Below, piece after piece: positions 53,505-64,000 of a stretch of 64,000 nucleotides of DNA. Location of the stretch: positions 111,617,506-111,681,505 of the forward strand of contig NC_092053.1 in the NCBI RefSeq assembly GCF_003086295.3, in the 5' to 3' direction. The stretch's first letter is position 1, and each line of letters opens with the position of its first letter. The notes beneath the pieces were generated by a model. That model was given only the letters and a program-made list of their open reading frames with translations. It made no database searches and was not told where the DNA came from. The position numbers and the translations under genes were made by a program. This DNA is from Arachis hypogaea. Lineage: Eukaryota; Streptophyta; Magnoliopsida; Fabales; Fabaceae.

Positions 53505-54829
53505 ATGGCTGACGCGCTACCTCCTACCCCATCCGAACTTTTCCGAATGGTGACCGAGCTGCAACAAGCAAATCAACGTATGGCAGAAGAAAATCAGAGA
53601 ATGGCCGCTCAGATCACCGAATTGAAAATAACAACAATCGTCAACCTCAGCCAGAGGATGCCGAACATCACTCCAACCCTACTCATGTATCTGAGACCAT
53701 TCAAGTCGAGGATGCCCAGCCAGGGGACGAAAATGAGGAACCAGATGAGCTCGTAGGCCCTTTCACGGCAGACGTGATGAATTTCGAATTACCACGGCGA
53801 TTCACTTTACCATTGACCCTCACACCTTATGATGGGCTCGGAGACCCAAAGAAGTTCATCAAGAAATTCCGATCAATAATGATCGTCAACGGTGCATCTG
53901 ATACTGTTTTGTGTCGTTGTTTTCCAAATTATTTGGATGGCCCTGCACTTGATTGGCTTTGTGCTTTGCCTGCAGGTTCAATTTCGCAATTCCAACAGCT
54001 GGCCAAGCTATTCGAGGATCATTTCGCTGGCTCCGCAATTTATCTGCATGACTCGGATTATCTGAACACAATTAAGCAAGGACCAAATGAAAGCCTGAAA
54101 GACTATATGACTCATTTCACGAAGGTCGCCATAAGCATCCCTGATTTCCACCCTGAAGTTCACCTCCATGCCATCAAAAGCGGACTTCGACCTGGGAAAT
54201 TTCAAGAGACGATCGCCGTATCTAAACCAAAAACACTCGCCGAGTTTCGAGAGAAGGAAAAAGGCCAGATTGATATCGAAGAGCTAAGACAAGCTCGGAA
54301 ACCCGACAAAACAAACTACAGAGACGAGGAAAAAGTGCACAACAGTAAGAAAAATTTTAAACTAACCCCTCGTTTTGATTCTTATACACAGTTCAACGCT
54401 AAACGGGAGGACATAATCAAAGAGATCCTGAACTCCAAATTAATCAAACCACCAAGAAAAGTGGGGACATATCAGGATACAAAACATGTTGACAAATCTA
54501 AGTACTGCGCCTTCCATCAAAAGCACGGCCACAAGACCGACGAATGTGTCGTCGCCAAAGACCTCTTGGAACGTTTAGCTCGGCAAGGGCACCTTGAAAA
54601 GTATATTGGGGGACACATTCAAAAACGTACTCCAACCTCGGCAGGCAACACTCCATCCGACCAACCAAACCGAGGAAAAGACAAGCCATCCTCAACCCAA
54701 TATGACCAACCACGAGGTATCATCAATTGTATTTCAGGAGGAGGTGCTAGTGGAGGCTCATCCAACTCGGCCAGGAAAAGATCTTTCCGAACAATATACT
54801 CGGTAGAAGGGGTACAGAAGGACGACTAG
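53505..54829 (+). pseudogene. Tat gag
   Basis: ATG at 53505 (MADALPPTPSELFRMVTELQ) then a Gln/Glu-rich coiled coil. A frameshift near 53630 moves to the frame used from 53774. The capsid region has LPLTLTPYDGLGDPKKFIKK, GPALDWLCALPAGSI and FEDHFAGS. The zinc knuckle is YCAFHQKHGHKTDEC, followed by LLERLARQGHLEKYI, a Tat signature. It ends at TAG 54827-54829. Pol continues in the same frame seven codons later, so one stop separates gag from pol. Confidence 0.88.
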
Positions 54830-54850
54830 CTAATCCCTCAATTCCCCCAA

Positions 54851-57800
54851 ATGACGTTCACACAAGCAGATTTCAAATCCAATATTCAAAATTTGGACGA
54901 CCCCGTGGTCATTACAATTCAATTGGGAGATCTACTAGTAAAAAAAGTACTCTTAGATCCAGGGAGCAGCGCTGACGTTCTGTTTTACTCTACATTCCAG
55001 AAAATGAAGCTAAGCGACAACAACCTGCAGCCAACAGGAGGAGACCTCATCGGTTTCTCAGGTGAACGAGTCCCAATACTGGGATCAGTGTGGTTGAGAA
55101 CCACACTGGGTGAGTACCCTCTATCTAAAACATACGATATTCAGCACTTAGTAGTGGATTGCTTCAGCCCATACAACCTTATCCTAGGCCGACCTTTTCT
55201 AAATAAGTTCGGTGCAATAGTATCCACAGTTCACCTTTGTGTCAAGTTTTTTGTGCAGGACAAACATATCGTAACCATTCATGGGGATCACAAAGAAGCG
55301 CGGCATTGCTACAACATCGGAATGAAATTTCAAAACGGACCAAAGCAACCTCAAATCAACAACGTCCTCGGCACAGCTAGCAGCTCGAAGCTCGCCGATC
55401 TAGATCCTAGAGCAGACTTCCTAGAGCGACCTACACCAACAGGTGAGCTACGAAAAATACATTTCAACAAAGATCCTAACAAATACACCTTTGTTGGTAC
55501 AGCAATAAGCAAGGGCGAACTACCTGCGATAGAAAATTTTTTACAAGAAAATGCCGACCTATTTGCTTGGACGCCCTCCGATATGCCCGGCATCGACCCT
55601 CAGATCATTAGCCATAAGCTGGCTATCAACCCTTCTGTCCGACCAATTCAACAAAAGAAGAGAAACCTCGGCGAAGAAAAGAAACGAGCATCATTGGAAG
55701 AAACTCAGAAGCTGATTAATGCCAACTTCATCAGAGAGATCATATTCACTACTTGGCTCGCCAATGTCATTATGGTAAGGAAACAAAATGGTAAGTGGTG
55801 CATGTGCGTCGATTTTACTGATTTAAACAAAGCATGCCCAAAGGATTCTTATCCTTTACCATCTATTGACTCTTTGGTGGATAACGCCTCTAGCTATGCC
55901 ACCCTAAGTTTCATGGACGCTTATTCGGGCTACAATCAGATATTTATGCACCCTTCTGACTAAAATAAAACGGCATTCATCACTGAATTTGGTAACTATT
56001 GTTATAAATTTATGCCATTTGGACTAAAGAATGCAGGAGCAACCTATCAGCGCCTCATGAATAAAATCTTCGCTAAACAAATCGGTCGCAACATAGAGGT
56101 CTACGTTGATGACATGGTCGCTAAGACTAAAGTCGGCCACAGTCACATCGACGACCTAACCGAGATCTTCGGCCAGATCCGATCCTACAACATGCGCTTG
56201 AATCCTGAAAAGTGTGCTTTCGCCGTTGAAGGTGGCAAATTCCTCGGCTTCTTACTCACAAGTAGAGGTATCAAAGCAAACCCTGACAAGTGTCGAGCTG
56301 TTTTGGAGATGGCGAGCCCAAAGACATTAAAAGAAGTTCAACGCTTAACAGGCAGACTTGCTGCCCTAGCAAGATTCGTCCCATGCTTAGCCTTAAAATC
56401 TATTCCTTTTTTTCAAACCATGAAAAAGAAAGCTATTTTTCAATGGAATGACGATTGTGAGCGTGCTTTTGCTAACCTGAAAATAACTCTCTCACAACCG
56501 CCAATTCTATAAAAACCCTTGCAAGGGAAAGATTTATATTTGTATTTAGCAGTTACTGACTGGGCAATAAGCTCTGCTCTTGTTACAGAAAGGGACAAAA
56601 CTCAACATCCAATTTACTTCGTCAGCAAAACGCTACAAAACGCTGAAATCAACTATCCGAGGATAGAAAAATTAGCATTAGCATTGCTAATTTCGGCAAG
56701 ACGACTCCGACCTTACTTTCAAAGCCACGTCATCCATGTTCGAACCGACCACCCATTACGTCAGGTGCTACAAAAACCAGAAATTTCGGGTAGACTTGTA
56801 AAATGGTCGGTAGAACTATATGAATTTGATATCAGATACCAAGCCAGAGGACCAATCAAGTCCCAATTCCTTGCCGATTTCATAGCAGAATTAACAATGC
56901 CCACTGAAGACGACCACAAAATACAATGGACATTACATGTTGATGGTTCATCTAACATTCAAGGGTGTGGAGCAGGAATTCGACTGGAGGGGAGTGATGG
57001 ATTTATCCTAGAACATTTTATACATCTATCCTTTAAAGCCAGCAACAACCAAACGGAATATGAAGCCCTCATCGCTGGCCTCCGACTTTGTTTAAATCTC
57101 CAAATCTCCAGTATTAAGGTATATTGCGATTCGCTTCTGGTAGTACAACATGTAAATGACCTATTCCAGGTAAGAGATCCGCTTCTTTCTAGATATCTTA
57201 AACTCGTCAAAGATTTAAGTTCTAAGTTCACTGAATTTGAAATAAATCACATACCACGAGAACAAAATCACAGAGCAGACATTCTTTCTAAACTCGGCAG
57301 CACACAAGCTGACTTATCTACGTTACACCAATCCACAATAACATCTCCAAGTGTTACTCTAACCGATGTTGTGAGTGTTACATAGGAAACAGATTGGCAG
57401 ACACCTTTTATACATTATCTGCAAATAGGAAGCATACCAGAAAATATCAAAAATGCGAAACGGTTTCGTCGACAGGCTTCCTTTTTCACTTTAATAAATG
57501 GCTCCCTATATCGCCGAGGATATTCCAGACCACTCCTGAAATGCCTCAACAAAAGTGAGGCAAAAATAGCATTAGCCGAAGCTCATGAAGGAATCTGCGG
57601 AACCCACACAGGAGCTCGAAGTTTGGCCTCCAAGATCCTCCGAGCAGGCCTGTTCTGGCCATCCATCAAAGAAGATACCAATAATAAAGTAAAGACATGC
57701 AACATTTGCCAGAAGCATGCGCCATTAATACACACCCCAGCCGAACAGTTACATTACTCAGACATCAGCTGGCCCTTCAACCACTGGGGGCTCGACATCC

Positions 57801-58621
57801 TCGGCCCATTCCCAGTAGCACCAGGTCAGATAAAATTTCTTGTTGTTGCAATTGACTACTTCTCAAAATGGGTAGAAGCCCAACCTTTGGCTAAGATTAC
57901 TTCACAACATATGACATCTTTCATTTGGAAGAACATTATTTGTCGTTTTGGTCTCCCAAGACATATCATTACTGATATTGGTCGCCAGTTTGTCGGTCAG
58001 AAATTTAAATCTTTTTTGCAGAACCTCAACATTAATCATCACTTCTCATCCGTTGAACATCCACAAACTAACGGCCTCGCTGAAGCAGCGAACAAGGTCA
58101 TATTACATGCTTTAAAGAAGAAGTTAGATGACGCCAAAGGCCTTTGGGCCGAACTCATACCAGAAGTCCTTTGGGGGTATAACACTACACCTCAATCATC
58201 AACGAAAGAAACCCCATTCAGGCTTGTTTACGGATCCGAAGCAATGATCCCTTTAGAAATTTCACAAGGCTCGGTCCATACACAGATTTTCGACCACGAA
58301 GAAGCTCGGCGAGCCGAGTTAGACATCATCGAAGAAGTCAGAGATATGACAAGTATCCGACTCCATGCGGCACAGCAAGCCACAGCTCTGCGACATAATA
58401 AGCTCGTCAGAAACAGATCATTTGAACAAGGAGACTTAGTCCTCCGGAAGACAGAATCAGCTTGAAAACCTCCACACCACGGAAAACTCGCCGCAAATTG
58501 GGACGGGCCCTACCGAATATCCAAGGTACTCGGCAAAGGAGCATACACATTGGAATCCATAGATGGCACTAGCTTACCTAATACCTGGAATGTTTCTTCT
58601 TTAAAGAAATTTTATAGTTAA
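54851..58621 (+). pseudogene. Tat pol: protease, RT, two RNase H domains, integrase
   Basis: A single reading frame of 1,256 codons plus a final stop at 58619-58621, broken only by four stops (55961, 56510, 57383, 58463). At least three fit single C-to-T changes. Protease: LLDPGSSADVLFY and LILGRPFLNKFGA. RT: KWCMCVDFTDLNKACPKDSY, MPFGLKNAGATYQRLMNK, catalytic VYVDDMVAK intact. First RNase H with HPIYFVSKTLQ. A second RNase H from about 56930 (LHVDGSSNIQGCGAGI, NNQTEYEALIAGL, CDSLLVV, HRADILSKL), diagnostic of Tat. Integrase: HHCC zinc finger (EAHEG..CNICQKH), LDILGPFP, ITDIGRQF (usual TDNG, Asn changed) and EAANKVI, then a C-terminal GPYRISKVLGKGAYTLE module. Confidence 0.92.
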
Positions 58622-59090
58622 AAGTTAGGGCCAAGCAAGTACTCTTTTTCCTACTACCAAGATTTTTCCCAAAACAAAGGGTTTTGCTTGGAGAGGTTTT
58701 AATGAGGCTAGCCTACCTGCACTGTTGTAAATAAAGGTTCATCAATCAAACCAAATACTTTCCAGATATTCACTATTATTTATCAATCAGTAAATCGAGT
58801 TAACAATTCGAAAAGCTTTTCAAAAAGGGAACAAGCATTTCCACCAAACAATACTTACAGCTCGGCAAACCATTTCACATCTTAACAAGATGTCCCTATC
58901 AACAAATCTACTCTCGTTTTCCATGCATACAACTTACAAAAAGGAAATTACCAAAACAAGGATTATAACTTAATCCATCTCAAAATACAGCACCATTTTT
59001 TGCCTCAAAAGCAAAAAAATCCACAACACAAAATGTTTCAACATACAAATCCTAAACAAAATAGAAACACACAATTCATTTCAAACATAA
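58622..59090. other. Gap between convergent pol and antisense gene
   Basis: Non-coding. It would serve as overlapping 3' ends of the pol transcript (plus) and the antisense gene (minus). No repeats seen. Confidence 0.6.
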
Positions 59091-59552
59091 CTAAGTATTC
59101 TCAGCCTCATCCTCCGCAAAACAATCATCATCAACTAGTTTACCATCTCTAACAATCTTCCCAGGATCCATCTCAGAAAAATCAACTTCATGAGCCATAA
59201 ATTTTGCTTGAATTGAAGCCCTCTCAAATCCTTCAACAAACGAATCCAAGATTTCATTTTGCTTCTTTTGTTCCATATCTTTCAACTGAGCAGTAACCTC
59301 AATTAGCCGAGTCTCCGTACTAGCCAAGTCGGCCTCCTTTTTCTTTAAGTCCTCCACATCCTTAGCATAGCTGTCTTTTGTTTCTTTTAGTAGTTTCTCA
59401 ATATCACCCAATTTAATTTGCAACTCGGCAACTGTACCTTTACTCTGAGATAACTGCTCCTTCAAATCCTCAACCTCCTCTCTCTGCATCGCTAACTTCT
59501 TATATTTCACTTCTTGACTACGACCTAAGCTCGCCATACGAAACCCAACCAC
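59091..59552 (-). pseudogene. Antisense gene exon 3
   Basis: 462 nt from acceptor CTATAG|GTGGTTGGG to the stop, encoding a coiled coil (VEDLKEQLSQSKGTVAELQI..KDVEDLKKKEADLASTETRL) with an acidic C-terminus. Confidence 0.68.
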
Positions 59553-59634
59553 CTATAGGTTAAAACAACAACCTAATACAAAATTAGAATCACATACAAC
59601 TCCAAAATAGCAATTAAAAACGAAAAACATTTAC

Positions 59635-60041
59635 CTACATATACTGCCCGACGGCTATTTTCCCAACCTCATTAGCCAATGAAACATCGACCGACGAGTG
59701 GCAGATATCATCGGCCACAGACATATACGAAAAATCACCTCCCCAAACTGATAACCCACCACTACATTCAGAAACTTCATGAAGTTTCTTCTGGTTCATC
59801 AGAAATGCACGAATTTCTTCCAACGAAATGTCATCCCCCCTTTGACTAGATTCTTCGGATAGGTCAACAACTTCACCCTTCCTCTTCTTTGCAAGAACTT
59901 TTCTCCGACCAGTTACAGGCTTGCTGACTTCCGCGGCAACAGTAATCTTCTCCTTATTAGATGAGGACACTTCTTTTTCCAGATTCTTATTCTTGAACCT
60001 GGACCTTAAGGAAGCAGCTGAGACACCAGGATACTTACCTC
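59635..60041 (-). pseudogene. Antisense gene exon 2
   Basis: 407 nt from acceptor TTGTACAG|GAGGTAAG, encoding GKYPGVSAASLRSRFKNKNL.. and the basic region. It ends TATATGTAG|GTAAAT, so its last codon is a stop. One base change in that codon would open the full frame. Confidence 0.68.
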
Positions 60042-60114
60042 CTGTACAAACACACAAAAACAAAGTCAGCAACATTTCAAGCGAAGATAAAGCAAACAAA
60101 ATAACAAAACTCAC

Positions 60115-60874
60115 CCAAATATTCTATAACCGAATCCCTATTTTCCTCCCACTTTAAAATTTCAAACATAGATATCAAATCCTTCCGATCAACTTGCTCC
60201 ACGAGAAACTCAATAATGCACACATTCCTTGGAGTTATCACCTCGGGGCCGAGTATATTTTGAGGCTCCGAACACCACCACAGTGGAAACCTCTCCGCTA
60301 CAAACTCGTCCGTGTAAAAAGGAAACTGCTTCTCCACACTCCTCACTTTCAAATACATCTCTTTGAAATCTTTAAAGGAAGATTTATACAACTTGAAAAT
60401 GCCAAATCCAGGAGTACTGTTTAGATTAACCCACCCCCCTTTCCAAACCCCTTTAGCTTGAAACAAGGAAAAAAATAAATCCACAGAAGGCCTTTCCTCA
60501 AGAATTTCCATTAATATCTCAAAACACCTCAAGAACACCCACCCATTAGGATGCAATTGTGAAGCAGCACAATTTAGCTGCTTCAGAATTTGGCACTCAA
60601 ATTCTGTGAAAGGCAACTTAACCCTCAATTCCTCCAAAACGCAACTATACATATAGAAGTACTCAAACCCCTGACCCCAGTGATAAACCCTATCTTCCAC
60701 ACTACATGGCAACAACTCCACCTGCACCCCAAACCCAACCCTCACAACCTTACCAGCATCAATCTCTTTAACAGCAGCCTCATCACAAAATAAAGATACC
60801 CGAGACTTAACATCTTCACTAACCCAATCATAAGACCAATCAATACTTTTCTTTTTATCCTTCTCAAAACTCAT
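60115..60874 (-). pseudogene. Antisense gene exon 1
   Basis: 760 nt from ATG (MSFEKDKKKSIDWSYDW) to ..EYLG, donor G|GTGAGTTTTG. Carries the Transposase_28-like domain. Confidence 0.72.
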
Positions 60875-60880
60875 AAGCAA

Positions 60881-61267
60881 ACCCAGACAATGAAAACAAA
60901 AGAAGAAGAAGAAAATGAGAAATCAGTAAAGGATATAAAGAACATGCATACCTCTTTTACTCATACTGTTTCCAAAGAAGCAAGACCAAGGGTCAGGGGT
61001 AACCAAATTTAAACTTAACCCTCAAAACTCAATCACATCAAACGGTACAGATTGTGTTGGAAATGTAAAAAGCCATTTAATAAACACAACATCTTTCTCT
61101 CTCCTTACTAATGGCTTGACACGACTCCCCACTTTCCCCACTAACATTCTTTTTAATGAAGAACGTTGAACTGGGGGCTCCATAACTAATCAATCTAACC
61201 GAGTTATAACTCATCAAAAAGCTCAACCTGCTTCATTAAAAATATTTCAGGCTAAGCTTGGGGGCTG
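60881..61267 (+). promoter_or_regulatory. Promoter side of antisense gene and Tat polypurine tract
   Basis: Upstream of the antisense ATG on the minus strand, so it should contain that gene's promoter. No clear TATA was picked. On the plus strand it ends with the purine-rich AGCTTGGGGGCTG just before the 3' LTR, the likely PPT. No GAGGACA hairpin is present, unlike the Athila-like elements. Confidence 0.55.
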
Positions 61268-61716
61268 TGATATGGTCGTTACACCTACAGAACTCGGCAT
61301 CACACGTCACACCTCGGCCATAAATACACATTATAAATACGGTCTTCATGAGCAATAACTCGGCAAAACCGACGTTATGGATCAAAACCGCCGAATAAAG
61401 GATGACATAATGACCAGATACGTTATCAATCCTCACCAAGACAGATGTTGAGGAGAAGTCGTTACTGATGAAGAACCGATCATATAAAAGCAAAGTAAAA
61501 GTATCTTTTTCAGACACTTCCGACTTGAATCTCATACTGACTTAAGCATTGGAGTGCTTTGCAGGTACACTCCCCCCTCTCTTCTTCTTCATTGTCCACA
61601 CCTACGCAAGTTGAAAGGAAAAGCTCGGAACCTACGAGTTAGCAGTGCAGCCTTCCAAAGATAAAGCTCGGATGACGTTCCATACGAGGAGCCGACCTAT
61701 TCTACAGGCAAGAACA
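61268..61716 (+). mobile_element. Tat 3' LTR
   Basis: 449 bp, TGATATGGTCG..AAGAACA, followed by ATATG. It is uninterrupted and gives the reference sequence for the split 5' LTR. Confidence 0.93.
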
Positions 61717-62050
61717 ATATGAAAAAGTAATTTTTCATACAAAACTCAATTATTTTTTAAAATTAATTTTTATTTTTAAAATCAATTTATTAATTTTATA
61801 ATCAGTTAATAATTAATTTTGTTATTTAAAATTAGTTTAGTTTATTAATCTAAACTAAATTTTTTGTTAATCAAAATCAAATTTAGTTTTAGTTAACTTT
61901 AATTATATGCAATCTTACGTATTAATAACACATTTTAAAAATAATTATATTTATAAATTTTATTTTAATATAAATATTATTGTATAATTTTTTGCTAAAA
62001 TTTTCTGGTCCTTCCAAAAGTTTCATTCAAGTTCTGTCATTGTACGCAGT

Positions 62051-62656
62051 TTAATCGATTACATATGTTAAATTTTAATTGTTAAAAAATTTTAAAAAAT
62101 ATTTTAGGTATTTTTATCTTACTAACTTTCTAAAAGAATATATCTTTAATTTTATATTAAATATCTTTAATTATCTATAATTTTATTATTTTTAAAAAAT
62201 ATTATATTTTATATTATGTCATGTTATCATATCATATACTATCGGTGACGAATATAAAAAATTTTAACATAGGAACAAAGTATATATAATGCATGAAACA
62301 AAATAAGAGAAGTAGAGTAGTAGTTTAAGTTTAACAACATAATGGAAACTATTACTATTTAACATTTTGTATGTCTTTTTTTGTTTTAAGATGATTATTT
62401 TTTTTTTGTTTTTTTATTCTTTAGAATATTTAAATAATATTTTTAATTTTATTTATTTATTTTTATTTATTTATTTTTTTATATTTAAAAAATATATATT
62501 TCATATTATTTATTCAATACAAAATAAACATTTTCAAAAAATAAAAGATCTTATGACAATTATTTTTATGCTGAATAAATTACTTTTATTGAAATAAAAT
62601 GTATAAAGAAAATTGACTGGTAAACTGGCTCTTTATGTATATTTTATTTTTTTTTA

Positions 62657-62729
<73 letters not shown>

Positions 62730-63239
62730 TTAAGAAACAAATAGTAATAAGACAAAAACGTTATATTTTTAAAAGAACATAAATAAAAAACTAATAAAAC
62801 TATTTTAAAAAAATTAGCACAATTAAACTTCTATATCGTCTTATTAATCTCATACAAATATTAGGATTATATCTACAGTATCTTAATATAATAAATCTAA
62901 AAATATAAACATAAATAAAAATAATAAATAAATATATAATTATTAATTTTTTGCCAAATATATTATTTTATGGATGCAGAATAAATAAAAATAACAAAAT
63001 TTAATTTTAATCTGATGATTAGTGTAATAAAAAGTTATTAAAATTTATAATACTACAACCAACTAAAATATTAAATGCTAATTTTATAATCTTAGAAAAT
63101 AATTTAAAAAACTACTCTCTTAAAAGCTTAAAAAAAAATCATTGCAAGTTATATATAAATTTTGAATATTAATTTTTTTATTATTGTGTTTCAATCTTTA
63201 ATGTTTTTTTTTTTTGCAATTTAAATTAAATGTGATATA
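62051..63239. other. AT-rich intergenic DNA with (TAA)n microsatellite
   Basis: Very AT-rich with no gene recognised. It includes a perfect (TAA)n tract of about 24 units at 62657-62728. It probably contains the distal promoter of the TRAPPC2 gene. Confidence 0.7.
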
Positions 63240-63376
63240 AATTTTGCTATTTCTGAAATTCCAATTTTTCACTCATCACAATATCGCAATTGCTCCACTG
63301 CACTTTCGCCAACTGCCAAAATTGACCGAATTGGACGATAACTTAATCCTTGATTGCTTCCCATTCTTATTCGAAG
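63240..63376 (+). other. Probable 5' UTR exon of TRAPPC2 homologue
   Basis: Less AT-rich than its surroundings, ending TTCGAAG|GTTTGA at a plausible donor. The next acceptor TTCTTGCAG|GGATTATATA is 10 nt before the ATG at 63518. The transcription start is not determined. Confidence 0.45.
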
Positions 63377-63517
63377 GTTTGATTTTTTATTTCGCTGTCT
63401 ATTTGAGCTTAGATCTTATCCAAAATTATGATTTTTTTATTGCTTTGTTTGTGATTTTGATTATAATATCATCGTGTAATGCTTTTGCGTTTTTGCCATT
63501 CTTGCAGGGATTATATA

Positions 63518-64000
63518 ATGGCAACCACTGCTTGTTTCATCATTGTTAGCAGAAATGATATTCCTATTTAAGAAGCTGAAGTTGGAGTAGCTGCTAAAGT
63601 ATGATTTTTTCCTCTCTTTTTTTTTATGCTAAAGTTTAAGAATTTATTTATTTATTTTTATGGTTAGAATTTAGATATTTGTCCTTCAAACTATAGAAGT
63701 GGTTTTCATATGATTCAAGAGGTTCATTGATGGTTGAAAATGCTATAGAGGAATTTAATTTACATAATAGTTTGTTTTAAAGAATTAATGTACAGACTTA
63801 TTTGAATAATTGAATCTAGTGCATTACTTTAGTTTGTGTCATTTTGGAAAGAAGGGAATATTGTTCTTCCAAAATATTCATCGTTTGTGATCCTGTGCTA
63901 CTCTATGACAGAAAGAGGATGCCGCTCAGCTGCATCAGTTTATCCTGCATGCTGCTCTCGATATTGTTCAGGACTTAGCATGGACTACCAGCGCTATGTG
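63518..64000 (+). pseudogene. TRAPPC2 / Trs20 (sedlin) homologue, partial, with in-frame stop
   Basis: TRAPPC2 is a small longin-fold subunit of the TRAPP complexes that tether vesicles in ER-Golgi traffic. Coding exon 1 (63518-63598) reads MATTACFIIVSRNDIPI, then TAA at 63569-63571 where the family has Tyr (PIYEAEVG), then EAEVGVAAK and the donor GTATGA. Exon 2 starts at 63912 (acceptor TATGACAG) with KEDAAQLHQFILHAALDIVQ, then DLAWTTSAM, and runs off the window. Apart from that one codon everything fits an intact gene of about 135 aa. It may be a pseudogene, a null allele or a base error. Downstream ATG rescue is unlikely, since the N-terminal strand would be lost. Confidence 0.85.

Larger units (their letters stand above)
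59091..60874 (-). pseudogene. Antisense spliced gene in the Tat element (putative gypsy-type transposon domain)
   Basis: Three exons on the minus strand: 60874-60115, 60041-59635 and 59552-59091. They join in frame to 543 codons including the terminal stop, with one internal TAG as codon 389 at the end of exon 2. Donors are GTGAGT and GTAAAT; acceptors are TTTGTACAG and CTATAG. Residues about 85-190 (LPFTEFECQILKQLNCAASQ, then LHPNGWVFLRCFEI, DLFFSLFQAKGVWKGGWVNL) match the domain known as 'putative gypsy type transposon' (Transposase_28, PF04195). The middle has a basic RRKVLAKKRKGE stretch like a nuclear signal. Exon 3 is a long coiled coil (about residues 400-495). It lies between integrase and the 3' LTR, convergent with pol. 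Function unknown. Apart from the one stop it is open. Confidence 0.75.
42243..61716 (+). mobile_element. Tat-lineage Ty3/gypsy element, TSD ATATG
   Basis: Its own length is about 8.7 kb after removing the inner element at 42397-53133 and one TSD copy. LTRs are 450 and 449 bp with perfect ATATG flanks (42238-42242, 61717-61721). Order: split 5' LTR, PBS, gag, protease-RT-RNase H-second RNase H-integrase in one frame, a 470-bp gap, a three-exon antisense gene, PPT, 3' LTR. The second RNase H and the antisense extra gene are Tat features. By eye the LTRs differ at about 13 positions plus one indel (about 3%). Confidence 0.92.
41574..62042. mobile_element. hAT element split by 19.5 kb of nested gypsy DNA, TSD TACGCAGT
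   Basis: Left part 41574-42242 begins TAGAGACGGAACTTTG. Right part 61722-62042 ends TTCAAGTTCTGTCATTG. Both match the ends of the hAT remnant at 32453-32995, including a shared ATAATTATATTTATAAATTT tract. A perfect 8-bp duplication TACGCAGT (41566-41573, 62043-62050) confirms one insertion about 1 kb long, later split by the Tat element. No transposase ORF remains. Confidence 0.85.

Noticed and set aside
62367..62597. 76-aa Phe/Ile/Leu-rich ORF
   Set aside because: Translation of a poly-T/AT-rich tract. No homology or start context.

Overview
This window is plant nuclear DNA, most likely from a legume and, judging from remembered repeat families, probably peanut (Arachis). That species call is an inference. 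The coding genes have plant-type introns: a C2-type phospholipase D, a TIC22-like fragment and a TRAPPC2/Trs20 homologue. The LTR families also look Arachis-like, with starts such as TGATGAGCGGATAATTTATA and arrays of GGCGTTCAACGCC or ACGCGTACGCGT palindromes. Most of the window is transposable elements nested inside one another. No bacterial operon, CRISPR array or rRNA gene was seen.

Layout. 1-1000: a polypyrimidine block that switches to a polypurine block. 1140-3451: an AAACCGG-rich repeat, then the 3' part of an Athila-like Ty3/gypsy element with its LTR. 4330-15155: a decayed endogenous pararetrovirus (Caulimoviridae-like). It is broken up by a LINE remnant carrying a solo LTR, a truncated Copia element carrying another solo LTR that itself holds a MITE, an inverted-repeat DNA transposon and another MITE. 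16845-36775: an apparently intact three-exon phospholipase D alpha-type gene. Its 16.7-kb first intron contains a CACTA element (transposase on the minus strand), a complete 10.3-kb Athila-like gypsy element inserted in that CACTA, and a hAT remnant. 37470-37697: TIC22-like fragment. 39590-41450: an inverted-repeat element with AACCG-rich ends. 41574-62042: a four-part nest in which a hAT element holds a Tat-lineage gypsy element, whose 5' LTR holds a 10.7-kb gag-protease-only gypsy element. 63240-64000: the start of a TRAPPC2 gene with an in-frame stop in its first coding exon.

Target-site duplications (TSDs) can be read for most insertions: ATAGT, TCCTG, TAA, GCGGT, ATATG, GATAC/AATAC and TACGCAGT. 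These fix the order of events.

The most unusual signals are in the gypsy elements. A short hairpin with an AGGA/GGGA loop sits about 18 nt upstream of the 3' LTR in three different elements, with compensatory base changes. A second covarying hairpin lies in the U5-side part of three LTR families. A stop codon occurs at the same gag codon in two diverged elements. The Tat element carries a spliced antisense gene. A pol-less element carries an extra 361-aa ORF and a primer-binding-site copy trapped inside its LTRs.
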